DNA from: CAYRFQ01 sp964423615
GTDB taxonomy: Bacteria; Planctomycetota; Planctomycetia; Gemmatales; Gemmataceae
Direction: 5' to 3'
DNA length: 38,616 nucleotides
NCBI GenBank assembly: GCA_964423615.1
Contig: CAYRFQ010000074.1
Span: 1-38,616, forward strand
A program made the position numbers and the translations under genes. The notes beneath the pieces were generated by a model, which did no database searches, was not told the origin of the DNA, and saw nothing but the letters and a program-made list of their open reading frames with translations. This document shows positions 26,589-34,453 of this stretch, piece by piece. The stretch's first letter is position 1. Every line of letters begins with the position of its first letter.

Positions 26589-27009
26589 TGGTCGTCTCTT
26601 TCGAGAGGGAAGGTTCCAATCCGGCGGGTGTCAGGCGGGGCAATGGCTCTTCGACTTCCTGGGGAGTGATTTGGTCATCGTCGAGCGTTGGTTCTTGATC
26701 AGGTTCGCGAAGATCTTGCCAAACACTAACGTCGAGCGAATGGCGGTTGCGATACAGCATCAAAATGAGAGCGAGAGCAATCGCGGCTTCACATGCTGCT
26801 ACAGCAAGAATGAAGAGCACAAACGACTGTCCTTGGAGATTACCTCGATAACGAGCAAAAGCAACGAGATTGATCGCGACTCCTTGGAGCATCATTTCCG
26901 CAGACAAGAACATTAAAATCATATTCCGTCGTGCAAGAAATCCAATCAACCCAAGGACAAACAAGATCGCACCAACGATCAAGTAGTTCTCTAGCCCTGC
27001 CGGACTCAT
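26578..27009 (-). CDS. nuoK: NADH-quinone oxidoreductase subunit K with acidic C-terminal tail
   Basis: A 143-residue subunit with three transmembrane helices. The conserved acidic residues in the membrane are Glu38 in ILMFLSAEMMLQGVAINLVA and Glu74 in AVAACEAAIALALILMLYR; both form part of the proton path. The core ends near residue 92; about 50 further residues follow (DLREPDQEPTLDDDQITPQE and on), an acidic, proline-rich tail absent from typical 100-residue NuoK. The ATG overlaps the nuoJ stop codon by one base (TAATG). The extra tail overlaps nuoL coding for its last codons only, so it is not a frameshift artefact. Confidence 0.93.
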   Translation of the reverse strand: MSPAGLENYLIVGAILFVLGLIGFLARRNMILMFLSAEMMLQGVAINLVAFARYRGNLQGQSFVLFILAVAACEAAIALALILMLYRNRHSLDVSVWQDLREPDQEPTLDDDQITPQEVEEPLPRLTPAGLEPSLSKETTNVR

Positions 27010-28196
27010 TAAAGACCCTCCTTCCGGCGAGCGGAAATCGCAATCGCACCAATCGTTGCGACTAACAACAGCATGGCCACCATCTCGACAGCAACGAGAT
27101 AGTCCGTAAACAACGAACGCCCAAGGGCTTGAACGTTATGGGAAGGCATTTTAGCTTTGTTCGTCGCGTCTCGGGGTGGGACGGAGTCGGATGGAGTGCC
27201 ACTAAATTGGGAAACCGGCTTTGGTGTATTCGCTCGAAGCGATCCAACCAATTCAACACGAGACCGAAGCTCCAGCAATAACTCATCCAATGCCACTTCC
27301 AACCGACCCAATTCATCTTTGACCTTGGCAAATCCCCTCTCGCCTTCGACTTTCTCAGTCAGAAGAAATTCATCAAGCTGATCTGTCGATTGCTCAATCT
27401 TCGTTTTGAGGCCTTCGATAGTCTTCGCTTTGGGATTCTGCTTGGAAAGCTTCGTCACTAACTGTTGAATGTCTCGTGTTAAAGTCTTGTCGGATTCGAA
27501 TTGTTCCTTTAATGATTCGAGGGAATCTTGCGTCTGCAGAGCATGAATTTTCTCAGCGAGTTGCTTCGCCGTTTTGACACGCTGTTTCGACTCAGCCATT
27601 TTGTCAGGGTCCGTCACATACGCCCTCTGCAAGACAAACAAGAGCCCTGCCAAGAGGACAAATCCAGAAAGTGCTGCAAGCAAAGGTTCCCGAGAGCGAA
27701 AGTCAGCGTTGTCCAACCCACTTTGTTGTGCCAGCATGATGACAAACAGAAACGTGACGACGATCGCACCTGCGTAAACAGTGATGGTAGCTGCCATAAG
27801 AAAAGGAGCTGCTTGCAAAAGAAATAGCCCGCAAGTACTCAAGATCACCACGGCAAACGACAAAGCAGCTCGAACTGGAACAGTTTGAGTGATCATGATC
27901 ACGCCGGAGACAATAGCAATGCCTGAGAACACGTAAAACAAAATTGTCTCAATCAGGTGCGCGACTTGGGCTTGACCTTCGAGTGGAGTGTCGTCTGGTC
28001 GTAACAACCAAACTCCCGCAAAAATAAGTGCCATAACACCGACAATTCCTCCCAAGAGAGGAGAAAATCGCTTCGGACGAGGCAGCAACAAATAAATCGA
28101 CAAGAACCCAAGGAACGAAACGACAAGGACGGGCCAGTTCTGTTGCCAAAACCCTCCCGCCACACTTGCGTCATCGTTCATGAACAAGACTTGCAT
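27009..28196 (-). CDS. nuoJ: NADH-quinone oxidoreductase subunit J with large coiled-coil insert
   Basis: A 395-residue subunit, more than twice the usual 170-200. The recognisable core runs from about 82 (ETILFYVFSGIAIVSGVIMI) through AALSFAVVILSTCGLFLLQA and ITVYAGAIVVTFLFVIMLAQ (138-157), the TM3 region that carries the pi-bulge, and ends with DYLVAVEMVAMLLLVATIGA (365-384). Two additions stand out. At the N-terminus there are two extra hydrophobic segments (21-38 and 44-65). Between the fourth and last core helices lies a hydrophilic insert of about 160 residues (194-353), Lys/Glu/Gln-rich and probably coiled coil (SKQRVKTAKQLAEKIHALQT), ending in a Pro/Ser-rich linker. Frame and codon use are continuous across it, and the stop overlaps the nuoK start (TAATG). 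Confidence 0.9.
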   Translation of the reverse strand: MQVLFMNDDASVAGGFWQQNWPVLVVSFLGFLSIYLLLPRPKRFSPLLGGIVGVMALIFAGVWLLRPDDTPLEGQAQVAHLIETILFYVFSGIAIVSGVIMITQTVPVRAALSFAVVILSTCGLFLLQAAPFLMAATITVYAGAIVVTFLFVIMLAQQSGLDNADFRSREPLLAALSGFVLLAGLLFVLQRAYVTDPDKMAESKQRVKTAKQLAEKIHALQTQDSLESLKEQFESDKTLTRDIQQLVTKLSKQNPKAKTIEGLKTKIEQSTDQLDEFLLTEKVEGERGFAKVKDELGRLEVALDELLLELRSRVELVGSLRANTPKPVSQFSGTPSDSVPPRDATNKAKMPSHNVQALGRSLFTDYLVAVEMVAMLLLVATIGAIAISARRKEGL

Positions 28197-28229
28197 TACT
28201 AGCTCTCGCCAATTGGAAACCTTGAGATA

Positions 28230-28811
28230 TTATGCCTTCTCTGCCGAATCGACCTTTGGTTGAGATGCAATTCCCAGCGGTCCTGATTCCGTCCGGATTG
28301 GGTCTTTTCCTGCGTGAGCGGTTTGGTCAAAGACACTCAGAAGTTTTTCTTTGTCGAACATCATTTCTTCGCGACTCAGACCAGTGAGGTCGAAGAGCGA
28401 AGTCAGTTCGATGGCATCGCAAGGGCAAGCCTGTTCGCACATTCCGCAGTAAATACAACGAAGTTCGTCAATAACGAACGTTTCTGGATATTTTTCTCGA
28501 CCGTCTTTTTGCCAATCCTCGGGAGCAGGCGCCGCAACGATGTCAATGCAATGGGCAGGACAGGCAGTCGAACACATATAACAAGCGACGCACTTAACGC
28601 GGCCTTTTTCATCGCGGTTCAATCGATGGACGCCGCGGTAATTAGGCGGCATTTCCGGACGTTCCTCTGGGAACTGTTGCGTGAGCGTTGGCGAAAACAT
28701 GTGTTTCACCGTCGTCTGCAGTCCTTGGACGATGGCCGGTATGTAGAGTTTGTCAAGAACTCCAAGCTTGGGTTCCTCAAGCCACTTCACATCTTTTTCT
28801 GCAACAGGCAT
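28230..28811 (-). CDS. nuoI: NADH-quinone oxidoreductase subunit I, 2x[4Fe-4S]
   Basis: A 193-residue ferredoxin-like subunit linking the peripheral arm to the quinone site. Two [4Fe-4S] sites (N6a and N6b) are complete: CVACYMCSTACP (Cys74, 77, 80, 84) and CIYCGMCEQACP (Cys119, 122, 125, 129). The N-terminal helix IVQGLQTTVKHMFSPTLT matches the amphipathic membrane-contact helix of the family. The C-terminal 50 residues are a low-similarity tail. It lies 33 nt upstream of nuoJ and 36 nt downstream of nuoH. Confidence 0.95.
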   Translation of the reverse strand: MPVAEKDVKWLEEPKLGVLDKLYIPAIVQGLQTTVKHMFSPTLTQQFPEERPEMPPNYRGVHRLNRDEKGRVKCVACYMCSTACPAHCIDIVAAPAPEDWQKDGREKYPETFVIDELRCIYCGMCEQACPCDAIELTSLFDLTGLSREEMMFDKEKLLSVFDQTAHAGKDPIRTESGPLGIASQPKVDSAEKA

Positions 28812-28847
28812 TATGAATTCACCTTTCTACAGGCTTTTTATTGAAAT

Positions 28848-30140
28848 CTATTGACTAACCAACTCCCGCTGATCGCGGACGAGGGTGTTCGGCATTCGAC
28901 GATCAACCGACTGTGACGGAATCGTTCCAATCCAACCGGCTCCCACAACGAACAATAACGTAACTGGGAGTAGTAACCATCGAGAGAGTTCGAATTCCTG
29001 AACGATCATTACACTTACAAAATTGAGAAGTGCAAGAGGAATAAGAACCTTCCACGCCATTCCCATCAACTGATCGAATCGGAATCGTGGAAGCGTCCAA
29101 CGAATCAAAATGTAGAAGATCACAAACACCGTGACCTTCAATAAAAACACAAGGACTTTCAAAGCCCAAAACAAAATCGTGTTCGGTGCTTCAATGCCTG
29201 CAATATATGGAAAGTGCCATCCGCCAAAGAAGACCGTCACCATCACGAAACTCGTCGTAATCATGTGCGTATATTCGCCGAGAAAGAACAGGGCGAACTT
29301 CATGGCACTATATTCTGTGTGATATCCTCCGACGAGCTCTTGTTCGGCTTCTGGAAGGTCAAAAGGAGCTCGGTTACACTCAGCAAACGCCGACACAAGG
29401 AAGATCAAGAAAGCTAGAGGTTGATAGAAGACCCCCCAACCGTACTGCCCCTGATAGTAAATGATGTGTTCGGGGTTCAGTGATCCAGCGAGCAACACAA
29501 TCCCCAACAGGGACATGCCCATTGGAATTTCATAACTCACAACCTGCGCGCTGGCACGGATGGCTCCAAGCATACTGTACTTATTATTCGCTGACCAGCC
29601 ACCGAGCAGAATTGCGTAGACAGCTAGACTCGAAATCGCCAAAAGCAGTAACAGCCCAATGTTCAAACCAGGTGCAATCACAAATTGATAGGTGCTGTTG
29701 TATTCGTCGAGCTTGGCTTCGTACTGAGCTTCTTGTTCCAGGAATGCCTCTTCAGCAACCGCGAATCGTTTCTTTTCAAGATCCGATGCATCTTCAGCGA
29801 TCGGGACTGGCTTGACCGGCGGCATGGGTCGAGGCGTCGTTGGCCCGAACGGAACGATCACAAACGCCAACATAGCCGTTCCAACCGCAATCCCCGGTGC
29901 CAACAAATAGAGAAACTTGTCGGCACGCTTCGGAATGACATCCTCTTTAAGTAGAAATTTCAAGCCGTCCGCGATGGATTGAAGCAACCCCCACGGACCA
30001 ACTCGGTTGGGTCCCTTCCTGTCTTGCATCCAGGCAGCGATCTTGCGTTCCGCGTAAATCATAAACGCACACGAACCTTGGAGCACGCCGAACACGACGG
30101 CGATCGTCAAGACAGTTACGAACAAACCAAAAAGGGTCAT
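28848..30140 (-). CDS. nuoH: NADH-quinone oxidoreductase subunit H with charged insert
   Basis: A 430-residue membrane subunit that forms much of the quinone cavity (E. coli NuoH has about 325). Conserved parts: ERKIAAWMQDRKGPNRVGPW (31-50), LLQSIADGLKFLLKED (52-67), FAECNRAPFDLPEAEQELVG with the Glu cluster, and YSAMKFALFFLGEY. An insert of about 50 residues (about 100-152) follows the second membrane helix: a Pro-rich stretch (GPTTPRPMPPVKPVP) and then a charged helix (LEKKRFAVAEEAFLEQEAQY). This probably projects from the membrane. The C-terminal tail is also extended by about 25 residues. Confidence 0.92.
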   Translation of the reverse strand: MTLFGLFVTVLTIAVVFGVLQGSCAFMIYAERKIAAWMQDRKGPNRVGPWGLLQSIADGLKFLLKEDVIPKRADKFLYLLAPGIAVGTAMLAFVIVPFGPTTPRPMPPVKPVPIAEDASDLEKKRFAVAEEAFLEQEAQYEAKLDEYNSTYQFVIAPGLNIGLLLLLAISSLAVYAILLGGWSANNKYSMLGAIRASAQVVSYEIPMGMSLLGIVLLAGSLNPEHIIYYQGQYGWGVFYQPLAFLIFLVSAFAECNRAPFDLPEAEQELVGGYHTEYSAMKFALFFLGEYTHMITTSFVMVTVFFGGWHFPYIAGIEAPNTILFWALKVLVFLLKVTVFVIFYILIRWTLPRFRFDQLMGMAWKVLIPLALLNFVSVMIVQEFELSRWLLLPVTLLFVVGAGWIGTIPSQSVDRRMPNTLVRDQRELVSQ

Positions 30141-30274
30141 CGAGTAATTACCCGCTAGAAGTAAAGTGCGAGTTCCTCACCAGTCTTACAGAAACTGGAG
30201 TATAGGGGAGTGTATAAATCTAGGGTCTCGCGGAAAGGCAGTGTTCAAGAAACCGCCAGGCATTCTTGACGAAA

Positions 30275-31948
30275 TTATCCGCCCACAGTCGTTAACTCGG
30301 TCAAACCCAACCGAATTCCGAATGAGCCAAGGTCCCCCGACTTCATGGCTGCAAAGAACGGAATATGGTTAGCAATTTCCTGCCGAAGACTCGGGGCATG
30401 ATAAAGTCCACGTCGTTGCGAGAGTTCCATGAATATTTGACCGTCGGTTCGCGTCATGTGTGCCGGACTGACAGCCTTTGTGATACCTTGGGCCAAGTTG
30501 GCGTAGTTGACGAAAGTACCATCTTTCTCAGCAAAACTAGCAGATGGCAAAACATATTTCGCCGCTTCTGTCACCTGGTTAGGAAACAAGTCCTGGACAA
30601 CAAGAAGCTCTGCCTTGGAAAGAGTTTCCACCTGTTCTTTCGTGGCCCATGGCTCCGGTCGAGGTGGGTATCCGCCTGTCAGATAAACGGTCTTGATTTC
30701 GCCCTTACCGGTCACCCAGAGAAGATCATCGAAAGACCCAACACCGCCCTGGAAATGCTTGAGGACTTCTTCCACGCCTCGTCGATTCGGGCATTTTTCA
30801 GCTCGAATCGTAAACTGCACGGGTTCCGTCGGACGACCCTTACGGTCCTTCGGATACGTATCGTCTTCTCCAACGACTGGCACTTTGCCCATGTAGAGAC
30901 GGACGTCAGACGATTGATCTTTGAACCACTTCGCCAACAAGAATGCCTCTTCGACAGTCAAAAATGGAGACAACACGGCTGCGACGGAGGTGGCGTCTTT
31001 TTTGATAGCCCCCATCAAGTCTCGCCGTAGTTGAGGCATCAATTGTTCCCAGGGAGTGGGCTTGGCTCCTTGGGCACTACGAATCTGTGGAGTTCCTATA
31101 CGATCCGGCGAGTTGATGTACGGATAATCAAAACGACCGTCATCACACATGAAGTACCCTTGAGCTTCCGGGTTCTCACGAGGTCGCAGTCGATAGACAA
31201 CGTTTTTATTGTGATCGACATGAATGCTGCAACCAGTACTACAATCAGGGCAGACACTGTCTTGGCTTTTCAGGAACCATACCCGCTGAGTGTAAAGAAA
31301 ATCTTTACTACATAAAGCTCCAACAGGACAGAGATCGACTACATTTCCAGCGAGCTTGTTATTCAAAGGTTCGCCAGGAAAGATATCAATTTCGGAGTGA
31401 TCACCACGATTGATGACTTGGAGTTCGGCTTGTCCGCTGACTTCTCGTGTGAATCGCACGCACCGAGAACACATGATGCATCGGTCGGCAAAGAGTGTGA
31501 TGTTGTCGCCGATGTAATCCTTGTTTGGCGGTGTGTTCTTCTCATCAATCATACGGCTCGTGGAACGACCGTAACCGTAGCTAAAATCCTGCAACAAGCA
31601 CTCACCAGCTTTGTCGCAAACCGGACAATCAAGCGGATGGTTGAGCAGCAAAGACTCAAGCGTTTGTTGTTGAGAATATTTTGCCTTCTCGCTGTTGGTT
31701 ACAATCACAGTTCCAGGCTTGGCAGGCGTCTGACATCCGGGAACAACGCGAGGATTCATCCGGACGTTGCCTTCTTCGTCCTTCTGCCCAACCTCGACCA
31801 GGCACATTCGGCAGCTGGCTACAACGCTCAAACCAGGATGCCAACAATAGTGTGGTATAAACACACCCGCCTTTTGGGCTGCCTGGATCACGTTCAGTCG
31901 TTCGTTTCCGATGTCAACCGGCTGATCGTTGACGTACACTACAGCCAT
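30275..31948 (-). CDS. nuoG: NADH-quinone oxidoreductase subunit G, shortened
   Basis: A 557-residue iron-sulfur subunit (E. coli has about 900). N-terminal cluster ligands are complete: [2Fe-2S] N1b Cys35, 46, 49, 72; N5 His104, Cys108, 111, 117 (HPLDCPVCDKAGEC); N4 Cys157, 160, 163, 207 (CIMCSRC and later CPVG). The extra N7 site is also kept: CPDCSTGC (Cys233, 236, 240) and Cys268 in YFMCDD. The C-terminal domain related to molybdopterin oxidoreductases is present but short; it contains VVQDLFPNQVTEAAKYVLPS and SFAEKDGTFVNYANLAQGIT, which match the family's end. It carries electrons from NuoE/NuoF toward NuoI. The gene starts 38 nt after the lipoprotein gene. Confidence 0.92.
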   Translation of the reverse strand: MAVVYVNDQPVDIGNERLNVIQAAQKAGVFIPHYCWHPGLSVVASCRMCLVEVGQKDEEGNVRMNPRVVPGCQTPAKPGTVIVTNSEKAKYSQQQTLESLLLNHPLDCPVCDKAGECLLQDFSYGYGRSTSRMIDEKNTPPNKDYIGDNITLFADRCIMCSRCVRFTREVSGQAELQVINRGDHSEIDIFPGEPLNNKLAGNVVDLCPVGALCSKDFLYTQRVWFLKSQDSVCPDCSTGCSIHVDHNKNVVYRLRPRENPEAQGYFMCDDGRFDYPYINSPDRIGTPQIRSAQGAKPTPWEQLMPQLRRDLMGAIKKDATSVAAVLSPFLTVEEAFLLAKWFKDQSSDVRLYMGKVPVVGEDDTYPKDRKGRPTEPVQFTIRAEKCPNRRGVEEVLKHFQGGVGSFDDLLWVTGKGEIKTVYLTGGYPPRPEPWATKEQVETLSKAELLVVQDLFPNQVTEAAKYVLPSASFAEKDGTFVNYANLAQGITKAVSPAHMTRTDGQIFMELSQRRGLYHAPSLRQEIANHIPFFAAMKSGDLGSFGIRLGLTELTTVGG

Positions 31949-31986
31949 GATTCGAGTTACCCCTTCTCAAGATCGGTTGTGCAATA

Positions 31987-32517
31987 CTATTGCTTGGGTA
32001 GCTTCTTGATTTCGTCCCCAGACACGAGGCTTACGCTCGTGTCATTAAAGGCCGCAAGGTGACGGTCACCGTATGTTCCTTTTGTGTAAGCGATGATCCG
32101 TTTGCCACCGCCCGGCAAACCTTTGGTGACGACAATGTAATCTTTATCCTGAATTCGTTTGAGAATCTTCGGAGCCGTTTTCAGTCCGGCAGTTAGTTGT
32201 TTGAGGGATGGCGGGGAACCATTGAGCAACTCGTGCTGTTGGTAAATAGTAGCTAATTGCTTCAGTTCATTTTGTGCTTCGACTCGGGCCACGGCTCTAC
32301 GAATGTTCTGGGCGGTTCCGCCAACAGACACACCGGATGTACCGCTTCCGCCAGAATTTCCCCTAGGATTGTTCGATTCCGTATCTTTGAGAGCCTTGTC
32401 GCTAGCAACTTTTCGGTCCTTGCGATGCTGTTCTGGAGACTTCGAAGTACAACCTACGTAAAACGATACACTCGTCAGGAATAAAACGATCAAAGATCGA
32501 AACATCGAAGTCATCAT
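31987..32517 (-). CDS. Putative lipoprotein inside the nuo operon
   Basis: A 176-residue protein with a lipoprotein-type N-terminus: MMTSMFRSLIVLFLTSVSFY followed by VGC, where Cys23 would be the lipidated residue. The next 60 residues are hydrophilic and Gly/Ser-rich. The C-terminal half (about 75-175) is folded-looking: NELKQLATIYQQHELLNGSP, then YIVVTKGLP and RHLAAFNDTSVSLVSGDEIK; the last part resembles the end of planctomycete pseudopilin-like domains. It would be anchored to a membrane on the periplasmic side. Adjacent ATG codons at 32517 and 32514 follow AAGGA; either could be used, and an in-frame start at 32568 is unlikely. It lies between nuoF and nuoG, with short gaps (67 and 38 nt), so it is probably co-transcribed. 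Its role is unknown. Confidence 0.75.
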   Translation of the reverse strand: MMTSMFRSLIVLFLTSVSFYVGCTSKSPEQHRKDRKVASDKALKDTESNNPRGNSGGSGTSGVSVGGTAQNIRRAVARVEAQNELKQLATIYQQHELLNGSPPSLKQLTAGLKTAPKILKRIQDKDYIVVTKGLPGGGKRIIAYTKGTYGDRHLAAFNDTSVSLVSGDEIKKLPKQ

Positions 32518-32584
32518 CCAGTCCTTCAGGTTGTCACAACGACAAGTATGCCGTGGCAGAGTGCACATAGATCAACAATCGTGA

Positions 32585-33937
32585 TCAGTGGGCTCCTACT
32601 AGGGGTAATGGTTTTTTCCCTTGAGCAAAGTATTCGCTTTGCTCGCCTTTACGGATAAAATCTTCGAACTCACCCCGGAACTTTTGGATTGCGTTTTTCA
32701 CTGGCCAAACGGCACCGTCCGCCAAACCACAAATGGTAGTCCCGTGAGTAATTCCAATGGCGTTGGAGATTTCATCAAGGATGTTCAAGTCTTCGGCTCG
32801 ACCTTGTCCCTTGCGAATGCGCTCAAGCATTTTGAGGATCCACCCTGTTCCCTCGCGGCACGGAGTGCATTGCCCGCAAGACTCATGAGCGAAAAATTGG
32901 GCTGTATTGTACAGGACGTCGACCATGCTCGTTTCTTCGTCAAAAACGATGACCGCCGCCGTTCCAAGGCCCAAACACCCCACTGTACCCGGGCCAGCAA
33001 AATCGAGTGGCGTGTCGAATTCTTCCTCGGTCATGAACCCCATACTCAAACCACCAGGAATACAAGCTTTCGCCTTGCGACCTTTCCACACCCCACCGGC
33101 GTAGTTATCGATCAACTCGCGAGCAGTGACACCAAGTGGTAGCTCAACACAGCACGGATTATTGACGTGACCGCTCACACAATAAAGTTTCGGCCCATAG
33201 CTTCCGGCATCTCGAGGGTTATTCGGATCCGGTGGAACACCCATCGATTTGAACCACTCCGCACCACGGTCGATGATATGTGTGACACAAGCAAGTGTCT
33301 CAACATTGTTCACGACCGTTGGTTTACGAAACGCACCTTCAACGGCTGGAAAAGGTGGTTTGATTCGTGGCCAAGCACGTTTGCCTTCGAGACTTTCGAT
33401 GAGGCCGGTCTCTTCTCCACAGATGTAAGCAGCAGCACCGCGGTGCAAATAGATATCTAAATCGAATCCCTTGCCCATGATGTTCTGGCCCAACAAACCG
33501 TTGGCATAACATTCGTCAATGGCTCGTTGGAGGACTCGGTAAGCATGGCCATACTCGTATCGGATATAAAAATAAGCTGTTGTTGCTTTCGTGGCGTAAC
33601 AAGAGATCATTACACCTTCGAGAACTTGGTGAGGGTCTTCCTCCATCAAGATTCGGTTGTTGAACGTGCCCGGTTCACTCTCATCGGCGTTGACGCACAT
33701 GTATACCGGGCCTGGGTGATCTTTGGGCAGGAACCCCCATTTCACACCCGCAGGAAAACCAGCTCCCCCACGACCTCGCAACGACGATTCCTTGACCGTC
33801 GTTACGACTTCCTCAGGGGACATAGTGTTGAGCGCCTTTTCGAAAGCTCTGTAACCACCATCAGCACGATAGGTGTCAATCGAATGGCTATTCTCTTGAC
33901 CAACTCGTTTCAGAAGTACGGGCTCAAATTCAGGCAT
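32585..33937 (-). CDS. nuoF: NADH-quinone oxidoreductase subunit F
   Basis: A 450-residue flavoprotein subunit that oxidises NADH at the tip of the complex I peripheral arm. The FMN/NADH-binding glycine-rich segment is SSLRGRGGAGFPAGVKWGF (51-69), followed by YMCVNADESEPGTFNNR (79-95), which lines the nucleotide site. The [4Fe-4S] N3 ligands are complete: HESCGQCTPCREGTGW (Cys354, 357, 360) and Cys403 in HGTTICGLADGA. GAAAYICGEETGLIESLEGK (167-186) is the family hallmark. It lies 36 nt downstream of nuoE. Confidence 0.95.
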   Translation of the reverse strand: MPEFEPVLLKRVGQENSHSIDTYRADGGYRAFEKALNTMSPEEVVTTVKESSLRGRGGAGFPAGVKWGFLPKDHPGPVYMCVNADESEPGTFNNRILMEEDPHQVLEGVMISCYATKATTAYFYIRYEYGHAYRVLQRAIDECYANGLLGQNIMGKGFDLDIYLHRGAAAYICGEETGLIESLEGKRAWPRIKPPFPAVEGAFRKPTVVNNVETLACVTHIIDRGAEWFKSMGVPPDPNNPRDAGSYGPKLYCVSGHVNNPCCVELPLGVTARELIDNYAGGVWKGRKAKACIPGGLSMGFMTEEEFDTPLDFAGPGTVGCLGLGTAAVIVFDEETSMVDVLYNTAQFFAHESCGQCTPCREGTGWILKMLERIRKGQGRAEDLNILDEISNAIGITHGTTICGLADGAVWPVKNAIQKFRGEFEDFIRKGEQSEYFAQGKKPLPLVGAH

Positions 33938-33973
33938 AATCTATGAAGTCCTGGTACAGGATTTATCGAAAAC

Positions 33974-34453
33974 TTACTTGTTGAGTTCTGCAATCAGACC
34001 ATCAACCTGGTCTTCCGAAATATTGTGTTTATGCTCATCGTCTATGAGTACACAGGGGGCACCTTCGCAGGCTCCGATGCATTCCGCAAATTCAAGAGTG
34101 ATCTTCCCATCTGGAGTCGTACCTCCAGGTGGAACACCCAGTTTCTCCGAAAATGTGGCAAGCAAGTCGTCAGCTCCGCGAAGCATGCATGGCAACGATC
34201 GGCACACCCACAACCTCTTGGCCCCAAGCTCATTACCTTCCTCGCGGAAAAAACCGTAGAAGGTCATTGTGTCGTAAACTTCGGCAGGGCTCAGATCAAG
34301 AATGTCTGCGATTTCTCGCATGGCCTCCAGAGGCACACATCGGAGTTCGTCTTGGACAATGTGAAGGGCCGGAAGAGTGACGGCTTGCTTGTTTGGATAC
34401 CGTGGAATGTAGGCTTCGATCCGCCGTCGCATGTCTTCAGTGAGGATACTCAT
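33974..34453 (-). CDS. nuoE: NADH-quinone oxidoreductase subunit E
   Basis: A 159-residue thioredoxin-like [2Fe-2S] subunit of the NADH-oxidising module. Ligands of cluster N1a are Cys84 and Cys89 in VCRSLPCML and Cys125 and Cys129 in ECIGACEGAP. The N-terminal three-helix bundle begins TEDMRRRIEAYIPRYP. The ATG overlaps the nuoD stop region by 4 nt, pointing to coupled translation. Length is typical. Confidence 0.95.
   Translation of the reverse strand: MSILTEDMRRRIEAYIPRYPNKQAVTLPALHIVQDELRCVPLEAMREIADILDLSPAEVYDTMTFYGFFREEGNELGAKRLWVCRSLPCMLRGADDLLATFSEKLGVPPGGTTPDGKITLEFAECIGACEGAPCVLIDDEHKHNISEDQVDGLIAELNK

Noticed and set aside
31987..32568. Broken or second copy of a nuo subunit between nuoF and nuoG
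   Set aside because: The protein has a lipoprotein signal and no iron-sulfur or membrane motifs of any complex I subunit.
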